Positions 40,570 to 54,719 of a stretch of DNA of 64,000 nt are shown in pieces; position 1 is the first letter of the stretch; each line of letters begins with the position of its first letter. The stretch is from Casuarius casuarius (Eukaryota > Chordata > Aves > Casuariiformes > Casuariidae). The notes beneath the pieces are model-generated. The model did not search any database, had not been told where the DNA came from, and was given only the letters and a program-made list of their open reading frames with translations. Location: the NCBI GenBank assembly GCA_003342895.1, contig PTFA01000412.1:310001-374000 (forward strand), given 5' to 3'. Both the position numbers and the translations under genes were made by a program.

Positions 40570-43500
40570 CATGGTAAGTCCTAGGTGGTGAAGTTCTGAA
40601 TTCTTTGTGCATACCTTTCCCAAACTGACAATTCAGTTCTGAATGTGCAGCTCTTTTGCCTTGTTGCCCTAAGTTGAACTGAAGTTCTAAAAGCTAGAAG
40701 CACGTACAGGGCTGTTCATACTTAAATGGAGGACAATGTCCTTAAAACATTTTAGACAGTAAGCTAGCTCCTATCAAGGATAGCTGGGTGGTCACGTTGA
40801 AAGCTGCCTCATCAATGAAGTCACTTAGAAGTGACCCAATGGTGGGGAAGGTAGGTTATAAAGTGAATCAGCTAAGATATTTGCTCTCTTCGACCACTTT
40901 TAGCAGCAAAATCAAGGGAGAGCAGTTTGCATTAGGCCTCAGTGTCAAAAGAAGATCCCATCTTTCTCAAAAAACATAGGCCAGTGAGGCTTTTAAGGGA
41001 AGAGTAAACCTTACTAAGGAGTAATGCATTTACGGTATGTTTTCAAATGATCTGTAATATCCTGTACTTTATCCTTTTGACTAAGCAGTAGTATGTTTGA
41101 AAAAATCTGTGTAAAGCCTTTGTCACACATATTTCCTTGCATCTATGCCTCCTGAAGAGTTGAACTGTAAAAGAGAAGCAGAAGGGTTTGTGAGGATACC
41201 GGGAAACAGTGTACTTACTAAAGCTACAGGAAATACACAATTCAAGCAATCAGATGATAAGCTCAGAAGCTGGAGATAAGGTGGAAAGATTCTGGATTCT
41301 ATTCAGTTTACTGAAGCTTAAATACATGAGCCTAAGTGGCTAGACACTAACAATAACCAGGGAAGTGACAAAAAGGTCAGTCTTTGTCCACACTTGATGG
41401 TACCTTGGAATCGACTCATTGTCCAAGGAAGCTGCCCGTGAACTTCACGAAGCCAACAAGGTGTTGCAAAGAATTGCCATACCAATGCACAAAACTTCTT
41501 GCTCAAAGGTTTTCCTCTTATTTTGAAAACAGTATGTTTTAAAAGAAAATAAAATCAGTGTTAACAAATAAACTGTAATGTCTGAATGGTGCAAGCCTGA
41601 AAGAGAGACTGTGAACAGCTGGTCTGAAATTTGCCAAACTTGTTACTGTTTGATATGAGATGCTTTGCACAAATCTAATGTAAGGTGTTCAAGCCCAGTT
41701 TCCAACAGTCTTTCAAGAGAAGTAACCTCCAAATCTAAGTGTTTTGAATTTCTCACTGTAACAACCCCCAATATGTCATAGATTTTCCTATAAATCCATT
41801 CCAACAGTTGCCACTGTTGCTGCCTTAAATAAAAAGCTGTTTAACTGAAGTATATGCAGTTTCAGTTAATCTTAATATGAGCAAATGCATAGAGAAACTT
41901 GTCAGAGAATATGCAACACTGTGTGAGTGATCAGAAACAGTAAGTAACCTCTTTCTTTCCTTTCAAGCAAACACACTGTTGAAGCCTGACTGAAGACATC
42001 AGATTCTACCCCTATTCAAACTTTTTCATGAAAGCCCCTTTTGAAGGGATAATATATATCTTGTCTTTTAAAAATGAACTAAGATGGTGAACAAAATACA
42101 AATAGAGTATGTTTGGTTTGACATCCCTGACCCTAAACAGTGAACATTATAACAAAGTAGAAGCAATTTATTTAAGGCATTTATGGGTAAATTTTGAATG
42201 TAATAAATATGGCGATTCATAAGAACCATTGTCATTACTATTAATCATCTAAACACATTCTTATACCTTGAGGTATCTGTGAATGGAATAATACCTTCAT
42301 AGTCATTCAATTTCAGTCTCAAATTTTAACATGTCATCAGAATTTTTTTCAAGATTTGTGCAGCTACCATCTGTTTTACAGAGGCAGAAATGCAGAAAAA
42401 ATTAAGTGCTATTTTCTTATACTCTGTTTTCAAGGAACAAACAGAACTAGTTAAACAGATTGCTGATGTTCAAAACAAGACAATTCCCTGAAGCTCTCTA
42501 GTTCCTTCTCCATTTTCTTGCTGCATACAAAAAATTACAATAGGGGCAATAGAATAAGATCAATATTCTATTACACAAAAAGTGGTACAACTAAATAAGA
42601 ACTTTCTCAAACACAGGCAATGCACTCTGCACACAATACCAAATTCCCTGTACAGATCCAGAATACAGAGTTGGAGAAGCACAATCCTAAGCCTTACATG
42701 AATTATAGAATAAAGGGCATCTAGCATACACTGTGAGAAAACAGGGTAATTAGAGGAGTAAGTATAAAACGAAGTTGTATTTAACAGGAGGAACAACTGT
42801 AGTAATAAATTTAGAATGGCTGTTTATGAGAAGGCTGCAGAAAAGCCTGTGACACCGTTGTTTTGATTCTAAAAACCATCATCTTTATTTTCTCCTTTCC
42901 TGTTACTGGGTGTCAATGCTTAGTAATCATTACAATTTGGAATGGACTTGGAATGATAGGGATTATAACAATGATTTCCAGTCTTTCTGGATAAATTTCT
43001 GCAAAAATCCACTACAGCACTTACTCTCATTGCCTACTGGTTGCTGTTCACTTAAGGTACTCTAAACGTTTTTATTGCACTTAGAACAGGTAAAGTGGAA
43101 CCACACCAAAGGAACAAGTAAAGCAGCACCAACATAGCAACTCTGGTATGAGTCTACAGTTCTTCGGCTCAGCTGTGACAAAAGATTATGCATATACACA
43201 CATGCACAGATTGAAAAAAAAAAAAAGAAAGCAAACTGCCTGAGGGGTGGAGAGGCACAGAAAGTAGATTACACACACCCATATGTATGAGTGAGAACAC
43301 TAAGCCAGATAGTAAGTAGCACAAATATTCTCTTCTAACTGGGAACATAGGAACTTGGCAGAAGAGTGCTAAAGAAAAAGCATGTTGTACCTTAGTATAG
43401 CTTTTTCTCAAAACCTTCTGGGGAAAGACTTGTTAAAAATAACAACAATTCAAATACCAGGCTGATGGAGATAGTGTGAGAATCTACTCAGTGACTGGAA

Positions 43501-44249
43501 ACTCTCAATGTGATAGCACTCTCTCAGGCTAAGTCCTAAAAGACAATGTCTTTTCTTTCCTGCCTTGGACAGACAAAGAGATGAAAGACTATTCTCATTA
43601 GATGGAGCACTGTGCTGACCTAAAAATGCAAGTGTAACATGATTCTGAGAACTAGGCTCTTGCAAAGAGAAAGTCTGTCTGCTTGGGCAAGAAAAGTACC
43701 AGAAACAATACCTTGATATAAAAGAGTTGCTACAAAAAATTCTCAGAATTGATTTAAAGTCTACGTGTCTATGTCTTGTAGAAGGTATCTCGTAAGCTCC
43801 ATGCAAAACCAGGAGATGCAGACACACACACATTTTGGAGTAAATGGTTTATGAGGGCCTTGCATTCAGGCTCAGTCTTTCTTTTAGACAAATAACCAAT
43901 TTCTTGGATAGCTGTTTTTGTTATCACATCAGACCAAGAATGACTTCACTGTTCTACAACATAGCAAAATTGCCCAATTGCCTGGCTACGTGGAGACAGA
44001 TTTGCTCTCAACTGAAAAGTATTTTTAAGAGGGATGCAATAAATCTAAAGTGAATAGGTCTCCAATTCAAATATGACTAGTCTTGAAAAGTACACTCTTC
44101 CATCTCAACAGACAACAGTATTATCTACCAAGGAAGACAAATGATCACCTTTCATCAGCCTCTTGCTGAAGCACCATTCTGACTGAACATAAGTTGACAG
44201 ACAGCTCAGATAGATTCTTGAAATCTTTTGACTCTGTTTTCTCTTATGG

Positions 44250-45290
44250 AGATAAATAACAAGTCATGCCAAGGAGGTTACCAGGGCTATGGCAGAAAGC
44301 CTACTAGAAACGAAAATAAAGAAAACTATTTTATCTAGGCTAGAAACTCTTAAGTACCAAATACACTTTGCAAAGGAATTTAAAACAAGGAGTAAAAGCT
44401 TCTTCAGACTTACAAATAAAAAAGATAAAGTAGAAATCTGAGGTTGGGCAGAGATCAAAGGTGATCGAGATAATAAAAATAACACCTTGCCTGAAATTAG
44501 AATTAAGATTATAATACACGATATGGGAAGGCAAGATAATCAATGGGAATTAGTATAAAGCTGTATTACTTTTGATAAGGCAACTGCTTTTACAAACAGA
44601 GAAAATGTGGGATAGGAACATATAGAAGTTAAAACAGTTGTTGGGTGGGCAAGGGAATGGCTAGGTGGAAGATGACAATATGTTTTGCTTAAAGGGGAAA
44701 AATCAGACTATAGAGAAATTATATATATAGTTTCCAAATGTAGAGACTGATCTTGTCCAGTATTTTCAATAATGTTTCTGATAAAAAGTTAGAAGTGCTC
44801 TGAGATGAATTTGGGAGACACCATCATTATGAAATATTGAACTAATCCCACCAGCAGGTATTTGATAACCTTGAAGACTGCTGTAAAATAAATGGGGTGA
44901 AACTTAACACAAAGTTCTGAACTAACGTGCATCTTTGCTATGCAAGGACTCATCAGTTGCAAAAAAGACAGAGATAAGCCTATTGTACAATACACTGATA
45001 AAATCTCATTTAGTTTTGATCACACTGAGGAAGGTGAAATCTAGAACAAATGAGAAAAGACTTGAGGCAGTCTTTTTTACAAGGAAAATGAAGGATCTTG
45101 ACTTAGTCAATCTATAAAAATGAAACCAAATGATTATATGCCTCCCCTCTGTACGTCCATCTGAAAAATCAAACCATGAATGAGAAAAGACCTATTTAAA
45201 TTAAAAGGCCAATAGTGGCACAAACTGACCAAGGGAACAGTGAAATTCTAAAAGAAGCTTGGAGACAGCAGTGGAGACAAGACAACTATT
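44250..45290 (+). mobile_element. Old decayed CR1-like LINE (reverse transcriptase 3' part)
   Basis: Three patches in one orientation match the order of a CR1 reverse-transcriptase C-terminal region. Around 44761-44822 the reading resembles FNxFxxDxDEGIESALSxFxDDT, with stops and shifts. Around 44869-44914 it resembles LEDWCKxNGMKFNTKS. At 44971-45012 a clean stretch reads EISLLYNTLIKSHL, matching the family's EVILPLYSALVRPHL. Upstream, 44300-44450 resembles the lysine-rich spacer (KEFKTRSKSFFRLTNKK). Many stops show that it has long been dead. The ends are approximate, and the subfamily cannot be set from reading alone. Confidence 0.65.
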
Positions 45291-45737
45291 TTTAGTTTGC
45301 CAGTCTTAAATAGAAGATTAGATTCACTGAACCAGAAGGTTCCATTTACTTTTACACTCCTGCTTCCTAAAAATCTTTTCAAAGGTGAAACTTGGCCTGA
45401 GAGACTATTATACTTGGTAGAGAAGTATACAGCTTGAAGGCATTCCCATATTTACATCAGACATGAGAAAAGCAATGTCTGTCCTTGAGATTCTTGCTTC
45501 TCTCTCACATTCTGCATCATGTAGATGACAGCATGTAGATGCTATCTACTTCTGTGATGGAACCAACAAATGTTTACCTCAGATGATACATTAACCACAG
45601 GAACATGCACACCTTGAAATAGCTTTCTTGGTCTAAACATCAGTTTTTGCTCTTGCAGACACATACCTGCTGCTGCTGCTAGACCGCCACTACTTTTCAC
45701 AGCACTTTGGGTTGCATGCGCACACCGAATAGAATAT

Positions 45738-45752
45738 AATTATTATTATTAT
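45738..45752. repeat. (ATT)n microsatellite
   Basis: About five short trinucleotide units. Confidence 0.8.
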
Positions 45753-46502
45753 ACTGCCAATCTGTGGAAGCATGGTGTGAGGTCAGGACTGTGATGTGCA
45801 AGTAGCTTGCCTCAAGAGCAAAGAAATATAGACTGTCCCTTAAGAATACTCTTTGAATACTCAATAGATACGTTAAGATTAGCAGGAATGGAGAAAAAAA
45901 AGGAAATGTATGGGTGTGGAAGCACCAGAAGGCACAGCAGAAGAACGGATACAAGAACAACACGTGTTGATGGCACACAGGTTATAAGTTCATTCAGATC
46001 ACAACATGCCATGCAGCTTCTCACGATACTCAATCAGGGAAACAAGACAGCTTAAAACATGGGACAGTCTACACTCACGCTAAAAGAACTAAGCCACTGA
46101 GAGATGATGTTGGAATGATAAAAAACAGGGTTAGATAAGGACAACAAAGGACAGTGAGCAAATCCTTGATTCAAGAAGTGGAGCAGGATGGAGAGGGAAA
46201 ATCCCGACCACTGTCAGCTCCTAAGGCATATAAAGGGCACATCCAACACCAACTTATGGATACTAGCTTCAGAAGAAAAGAAGAGAGGTGGTGGAGGACT
46301 TGCCCCACATCCTACAAGTCATTGCACAGAACTCTGACCAGACCAGATGGATACACATCTGGATGCCAGACTACTTGAAAGCATATATCTTGGTGCATTT
46401 GAGCATGTAGATATGAAAATGTGACTGAAATCATTTTTGTTTTCAGATTACATCACCCACCTCTCCTATAAGATCTGGCACTGAACTTTGCTACATTGTT
46501 GC

Positions 46503-46521
46503 TAAATAAATAAATAAATAA
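46503..46521. repeat. (AAAT)n microsatellite
   Basis: About four and a half tetranucleotide units. Confidence 0.85.
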
Positions 46522-47435
46522 CTAGAAGAAAGAGGTTTGTTGGCCTATCCCTGAAACCGTGTTTTGAAATTTCTGATATTTTTTCCTCAGAAAAGAACAC
46601 AAGCAATAAGTGATGTGGAGAATGTCGTACACAAATGAACAAAAGCAAGCCTGCCCATGACTGTGCTGATGATTAAGATCAGATTAGTGTAGGAATGACT
46701 GCTACAGGAAATTACAGGATTAGTAGGGACTGACGCACTAAAAAAGAGAAGTAGAGGAAAACCAAACTCCTACAAACAGAGCATGTGACCTTAGGAAAAT
46801 TCAGCAAAAAGATGCAAGGTAGTTATATTCTTGAAACTATATTTCAAGAAGAAACAAAAACAAATCTGTTGGCACAGGTAATGCAAACTGATATCCCCAA
46901 AGAGAAGAGAGGGAAGTATATGTTGCTCCAAGGGGCCAGCTCCAACAAGACATCAAAATGGCCACCAGACACAAAACAGTCTTAACAAGAGTCAGTGACC
47001 GGACCAGAACTAGGTGCATCCACAGTCATTTCTAAATGAAGAAGCTGGATGAGAGACAGATATAACTACACTGCTGTTTGGAAAAAAACCCAGAGAGTTT
47101 AAACTCGAGATTTATTTTGGATAGGTGCTGAAAAAGCGTGGATAAGGAAACTAATGAGAGAAGGATGCACAACTTTTCCTTTTCTTAAAGTAACGCCAAT
47201 CTGAAATTATCAGAATTTGAAAAAACACCATTTTGCATTTGAGGAAAGCAGATGATAAAAAGTCTTGGTTCCAAAGCTAATAGAAAAAAAATTTCAAGGA
47301 GGTACTGAAAAGTTGCTGCAGCATAAGCAAAAGTAGGTCAGAACTCATGCAATGCACTTGTGAGTTAGGAAGTCTGTCGTAAGAGAATATTCTGTTCTGG
47401 AGGGATACCCATGCAGAAAAGTTATGATTTGGAGG

Positions 47436-47457
47436 AAAAAAAAAAAAAAAAAAAAAA
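47436..47457. repeat. Poly(A) tract, 22 nt
   Basis: A pure A run of 22. It could be the tail of an old retroposed sequence on the plus strand, but I recognise no body. Confidence 0.9.
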
Positions 47458-48036
47458 CCCCTGCATGGAAGAGCCAAAAAGCTTCTTTCTGAAATGTTTC
47501 AAAATTTCACTAGACTCAGCAAAAAATGGAGATCTGTAGCTTAATAAAATCCCAGCCCATTGCTAAGAAAGAGGAATGCAGGAAATACATTGTGCATGAG
47601 AGCCTCTTTGTATGTCTCCATATATAACAGGTCTGAAAAATAGCTGATTCTATGAATTCAAGAATTGTTCTGGACTGGTACATGTAACCAATTCCTAGTT
47701 GCTCTAACATCCCTCTTCAGCCCTGCTATAAATAGTTCTTTGGCATGAGACAAGGAAGTGAAGCAGATTTTGGCACTGCTATTCTATTTAATACAGATTC
47801 TGGTTACTGCTGAGTATGGTATTATTCAGGAAAAAAGAAATTAAATAAAACTAAGTCAAATAAGTTGACTATTGAAATTCAATGTTCAGCTTAAACATGA
47901 TGACATAAATCTTTATTGTGTCCCTCTAGAGAGTTGCTGATGGGTCTGTTTTGGTATTAAAAAGAAAAGAACTCCTGTACTTTTCAACATTTTTAGAAGG
48001 AATTTTAGTAGACTCTGCTTTTACTGTTTACGATGC

Positions 48037-48080
48037 TTTTTTTTGGTTTTTTTTTGTTTTTTTTTGTTTTTTTTTTTTTT
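48037..48080. repeat. T-rich low-complexity tract
   Basis: T runs of 8-15 are separated by GG or G in a near-regular pattern, consistent with expansion by slippage. Confidence 0.9.
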
Positions 48081-51000
48081 ACACTCCAAGCATTTCAAGC
48101 TGCTTATTTCTTAGTTTCAATGGCTCACTTTTGAAGCTGTGGCATTTAGTGTTTCTGTATAACAACAATCATTATTCTTAACCAGAATTTAAACTAAAAA
48201 CGAGACTTGTTAGGACTCAATCATTCACATGCTTTGCCAGGACTAAACACTTGAAATAATGAGAAAAAAAGGCAATGACTATATGGAAAATATTCCAGTA
48301 TCTTAATTAGTAACCCATTTGGAAAACACTGTTGCACTGTGTTGAGGAAAACCTGAGAGGATACTGGAGACTGACATGCATTAGTAAGCAGGATTCCTCA
48401 TCTTAAGCCAACCCTGGCTATTTTCTACTCCAATTTGCATTCTCTTGGTATCTCTTTTCACTAAATCTCATTTATCCTGGAATGCGCACTGAAAAACATT
48501 ATGAGGAAATGAAACCCAGAANTAACCATGGAAACACTCGAATTTCTAACAGGATCAGATCGATATATGTAGTTAAGCATGTGTGTCCATAAACAGCTAC
48601 CTGTTTTACAAGAAAAAGCAAGAAACTCTTGCTGTGCTTGGAGTGGGATTTCATCTGCCTAGATCAGCCCAGCAATTTAAAATATCCTTTCCATTTTTCA
48701 TGCTCCTCCCCTATATGACAGGGAGATGGCTCTGCCAAAGCTTTCTGCTTAGTTAAGCAAGTTCCCAGGTAGCAGAGATGACAGCATATGAAAACTTCAA
48801 ATTCATAAATAAAAAAGAAAAGCATTACTTGCAGAGTTTAGGATATGCTCCCCATCAGAACGTCAACAGGAAAAAGAAATTATTTGGCCAGTATTAGCAT
48901 TTACTTTTTGCTAGAACAATGAAATATCACCGAATTTGCCAAGATTCCTAAAGCTGGATATATATTCTTAGGATGTAACCACCTAGCAGCTATAAAACAG
49001 AGGAAAGCTAAAAGATGAGCAAGTATACCATTTCATTGCGCACCACTTTAATTAAACAAAAGACCTGATCAGTTCAGGCAGCAGCTAGACACAAACATGT
49101 AATTGCTTCTGTCTGCCTATATAGAATATAAACACTGACTACATATTACAGAAGTAGAAATAATAGCACTTTTAAGATTAGGAAAGAAGGCTTTGCTAAA
49201 GATAAAAAATGAAATGCAGATCTAGTGGAAACTGTGTGCAATAATATTACCAAAATTTAGCCACTCTCATTTTGAATACTGCAATTTGAATAATTTCTAG
49301 AATGTCCCACAAATGCCAAATAAGTATTTGATTTGAAGTAGAATCAATGGAATAATCCAGGAAAAAGCAGTAAGTAGTATGTTAATGCTACCGTTATAAT
49401 ACTTTAAAAAACAAGAGTATAAAATCACTTAGAGGTCAGTATTTATCTTAAAAGGAATGTCTTGCCTTAGAAAGATTTAGGTAAGGACTTTGTTGTTCAT
49501 GGCAGGAATGCTATTCTTTGGATACAAAGGAACATTTCTAGGGTTCACATTTCTCACAGATTGTATAAGTATTTCAAACATTACAAATTTTAAAATACAT
49601 TCACACTCGCCATATAGTTTTCATCTGGATGATCACCTTCAGAAGAAACGGTAGGAACCACAGTACCAAATGTATATAGTTATCTCACCCAATGTACACA
49701 AAATATTGACATTATGGATAAAATTACAGATTGCCAGATCATGTCCTAAACAATGAATTACTGTTATCTAAGAATTGCTGGATCTCTCTGTAACTGCAAA
49801 AGAAATAATTGAGATAAAAGTTTTTCTCAACTCTACCTGTTCCCATCTAATGTCATTACTTCACACAGAAGTTGTATATTCAAAATCACAACACTAGACT
49901 AAAAATATAAATCAAAGTAGTTCTAGTTTTAAGTTTGTAACTCATTTTACAGTATGGAAAACTTGCAATGTCCAGAGATGATTTAGATAATAAAATATTT
50001 TTTGCCACAGAATTAATTCTCACCAGTCTGTTGTTAAAAGCTTAATCTATTTTTCTGACCTTTTTCATTTCAGAAATACTCTGCAATTGAAACATTTACA
50101 TAAAAATTACTAGTATTTGATATTTTTACACAAGGAATATTAGGTCTTTAAGAGAATTCAAATTTAATGATAAGGATAACACAGTTCTTACTAGGAAAAA
50201 GCTACAGAAAGTTACAGGAATGAAGAATGTGATTAACTAGCAGAATTAAATTTCCACTATGCTAAGAAGGAGGAGTGGATGCAGCTGTGGACTCATTAGA
50301 TGACTGACTTGCTAGAATCTAAAAAACTTCTGAAAGGTAGCCTTGCTTGCTCATTTTAGCTGTCAGATATAGCTTATACTTTTTTTATTATATGTAGTAA
50401 AAACCTGTTTATCATATCTACAAATACCTGACTGTGTAACTTAATACCGGTAAGGGTTTCATCTGCATTATTATAACCAAAAAAGGGATAGCTGGGAAGG
50501 GGCAGATAACCAGCAAGCAAAGTAAAGAAAACAGATAATTTTTCTTAAGCAGAATATAAATGTCAGGAGCAAAGCAGCAAGCTGGAAGAACAGTCACTCT
50601 CATAAGTACTATATCAGGTTTCTTAGGTTTCCTCATGATCAAAGATAACACTGAAAGAAACTTTGCACATTGAAGTGGAAAAACAGAATATCAGTGAGAA
50701 TCATGATCTTGTGAAGTGCGAAGTGAACACCTCTTGTCATTGAAATGTATTCCTGGTGATAATTTAAATTCTGTTCTTGGCCTTCGATATCTGCTTCATT
50801 TGACTGTGACACATAACATTGGCAAAAATTAAATATTGATTATGCCATTTAAACACAGGAGAAGCAAAGACTTGAACTTGAAAGATGTAATTTTCTTTCA
50901 TAGTAATTTCATCTTCTTAAGAGTAGAAAATGAGAAATTTGAAGGATTGACTCACTCCTTTGCGTTGGATGTATTCTTTTAAGCTATCTAAAGTTGTAGG

Positions 51001-51935
51001 TCTAAAATTATATGTTGCAAGTTAAAAACAAAACAAAACAAAAAAGTCAACATTAACACAACCATAAAAAACTCCTTCATATTCATGGAAAGAATTTTAT
51101 ACTGATTAATGTATTGCTTTTGTAGCTGAAAAGAACATTGTATTTAAGATCACGGAAATGCCATCCAAGAACATAGACAAAATTATAGTAGGATCTCATA
51201 ATTTGAGCAGCTAGTTAAAATTACGTGAAAAATCTGAAAGTCCCTCTGTATCATTCCTAACGTCTGTCATGTGGGCACTCAGCACATTTATTTAACCTTG
51301 TTGAGAAAGCAGTAAAATTTAAAGAGGGCCAGAACTATATCGTAGAAGCTAAAAATATCTGTTACAATCACGATCAACTTTATGGCGGAATGACTGAAGA
51401 AAGGTGGATTGTTAGTGCAGTTTCCCCTGAGTAAAACTTAAGATTGCCTCTATATCTGAATATGGTTTAAATGCTCTTTGAGCCATAGTGGATTTTGCTC
51501 AAAAACCAACTGCAATGTACAGTACAAGGAAGGGGCTCTACGGAGATTTATTAAAAGCTGAAAGAACAACTGAGGCCGCTTAGTTTTGAGGATGTACCTA
51601 AAGATAGATGGAGCAGTCCCAATGAAAATTTGTCTTGAAAAGTCCTGACCTCACAAGAGGTTATAGTGAAAAGCATAACTCCTTCCTTTATGAAAGAATT
51701 CAACTTTTGAAGACTGATTGAGATACATAGGTTCTAACTCACTATATGTCATTTACTACTTTGTTATATTTTTAGAAAATATGGAAGACAAAGTGTAAAC
51801 AGTTATGAAAATTTAAAATTATATTTTGTATTTTGTGCCTGTCTACATGCTCTGTGTGTATGTATAATCAACATTAATTTTTACAAAATAAAGTTATGAA
51901 AAGATAAAGAATTTTCCTAGTAGATCAGTCAAAGG

Positions 51936-51994
51936 TGATGGTGGTAGTAGTAATAGTGGTAGTAGTGGTGGTAGTAGTAGTAAGAGTAGTAGTA
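51936..51994. repeat. Imperfect (GGT/AGT)n trinucleotide microsatellite
   Basis: About 20 trinucleotide units mix GGT, AGT and a few AAT or AAG. In GPHN pre-mRNA it reads as an ACC/ACT-rich stretch. Confidence 0.9.
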
Positions 51995-53462
51995 ACACCC
52001 TTTCCCACACTTTCTCTCCAATACACTCATACATTAGCAGCTTGCTACTAACATACATTCAATATAGATCCCATCATTGCAGAAACTTGTTTTTTTCTGA
52101 GAGGGACACACAATTTTCTGCTATGCACATTTAGAACAAAAATTACAATAACAAAATGGTGCAACAAAATAAACTGGAATATGTAGTTCACAAAGACATC
52201 TAGAGCCTCCATCTCTTTGGCTGGACCACAACTGCAAAACAATATGTATAGTCAAAGAAAGCTTTAAATTGCTTTCTGCTGAAACTTTTTCTCTTATGTT
52301 TCAGGTCATATATACATGTTTAGGAGCTCTGAAATGAGTTTGTAAACCATAACATGAGAATATTAAAAAGATACACATCTGCGAATTAAAGAAAATAATC
52401 TGGAATACCAACTGGATGCTATATTACATTTACCTTCATCCTCACTATAGTGTGAATCAAGAGGTCCAGTGTAAATTACATTCATACTGCATTATTAGAA
52501 AGCCAGGATCCAGAAGGAAAAACATAATGAGATAAGTGAATTCACTTAGACATACTGATAATCTTCAGGAATATGAATGAACCATATCTCTTGTAAAATT
52601 CGGATAATGTTTGAGAACTTGAGGATACAGAAAAGGACTGAACATAAGGATAACAAGAGCAGATAAAGTTTTGTTTTCTTTTAAAGTAACAAGCAAAACA
52701 ACACAAGACCTAAATGGCAAAGTTGCTCATACTTCTGTGCAAAATCCAACCTCTAGATAATAGGAATAGGCAAGATTACCCCTCAAGTTTATTTTCTAGC
52801 TGCTAAAGGTTGGGCTTTCTTAAATCTTTCTCTAGAGCAGCTTGTACCACCTGCTTTTGGAAGACACCATAGAAAAGCTAGACTTGCTCTGATCCTGCAC
52901 GGCAATTCCTGTGTTATAACAGTGGTGTTGTTTCACATGTTTTGAAGACAATCTGATCCTGCAGTAATAAATGAAAAATGTGGCCTAACATGAAATGACA
53001 AAGCTGTAGTCCAATTATGAGAAGAGCTCATATCAGCTAATTTCCAATAGAAAAGCTTCAGATTTTTTAATCTGTTTCAAAATTCTCAGTTTCCTTTCTA
53101 ATCTCTGAATCTTTGAAGGCAGTCTAGAGGAGTCCATTCTGCTTCACAACAGACAAGCTTTACTCCTTCCCTTTGTGATATCTTGCCTAAAATACGTAGC
53201 CTTCATTTAGAATTACTTCTTAGCAAAGACAGATCTTTTTTATGCCTGTTATTGGTCTCTGGTTTTCTTTCTCTCTTCTGTTTTGTCGAGAGGCAGAAAA
53301 GTGAGTGTAGTTTCTCTGTTTTGAATTCCTCTCCTGCTCTGATTATTCTAATGTAATATGCTCTGAGATTTTAATTTTAAGCCATCAGATAAGTTGCAAT
53401 TTTTAAGCCAACGAATGAAGGAAACGCTTGCGGACAGAATTGACTGAACCTCTTAAGTAGAC

Positions 53463-53471
53463 TATATATAC

Positions 53472-53502
<31 letters not shown>

Positions 53503-53505
53503 AAA
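53463..53505. repeat. (TA)n / (CATA)n microsatellite
   Basis: TA units, then CATA units, then about nine TA units. Confidence 0.9.
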
Positions 53506-54479
53506 ACGAAGCTTACATGTGTACATGTGCTGTCCACTGAAATAATTTTGATTCTACTATAGTGAAGGTAAGTACCGCATAAAACTATCCCATAAGCTAA
53601 ATTAAATCATTTCTATGGGTGGTTGCCAGTAAATCTTGTTTGCTGAGAGAAAAGAATGAGGTAGCAAGTAAGAAGAACCAGCAGATGCTGGCAATCATTT
53701 TAGCAAGCAGAATAATCCTCAAGCATCATGAATTAGATGAGGAAGAATGTTATTGTTTGCCATCTGCTACAAGTCTATTAATATGTCAGTATCTGGTGCC
53801 ACAGAAAGATCTTTGTGACATGAACCTATAAAGTGAATTCAGACAGAGTTCTTCTGTTGAAAGCAATTCTGCTGAAAGTAAAAATAACAGGCCTTGCCAC
53901 TGGTTGATTCACTTAGTTTTTGATGTATGCTATTTAAAGTTTGATAAAACACATTAGTAGAATTTACCTAAATGATTAAATGATATAGCATAATCAGTAA
54001 GAACTGAAAAATAATCCCACAAGGTTGGCATTAAAACTTTCTTTCTAGTCAATTTAGAGTTGTTTCCAAATGTCAGGCAGCAAATATCTAAGTTTGTGCA
54101 AAACAAGTTGGCTTGAAACTGTCTTAAATCCATCGGTACCAGAGTGGGGCAGAACTGCCCCAGCCCAGGCTAGAAATTTGCACATACATTTTGTTGAGAA
54201 AATACTACCTGCTGAATGCTGTTACTCAGTGGCAGGATTATCTATATTCCTTGGGACATTAAAGACATTCAGGGGGTTAATAATTTCATATTCATGACTG
54301 ATATTGCAAGAGAGAACATGGAACTTCAGTAATCATAACATGTTCGTGGACCCACACACTAAATTGTGCAACAGTACACATGGAATGAACTACACTATCT
54401 TGCATTTATCTATTACTTAGAAAGATACATCCCTTGCATGCGAACCAACCTTCAACAGCAGAGGGAAACATTAATCTCA

Positions 54480-54719
<240 letters not shown>

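Noticed and set aside
40296..40584. Two overlapping plus-strand open frames running into poly(A)
   Set aside because: The lysine run at the end is just the poly(A) tract. The peptides match nothing I recognise.
45578..45682. Open minus-strand frame ending in GAG|gtaaac with a protein-like reading (MCLQEQKLMFRPRKLFQGV)
   Set aside because: No in-frame acceptor with a pyrimidine tract was found. The upstream end is a CAG triplet run.
46154..46378. Plus-strand 74-codon open frame, considered as a decayed retroviral or LINE piece
   Set aside because: No motif supports it. Kept only as intron.
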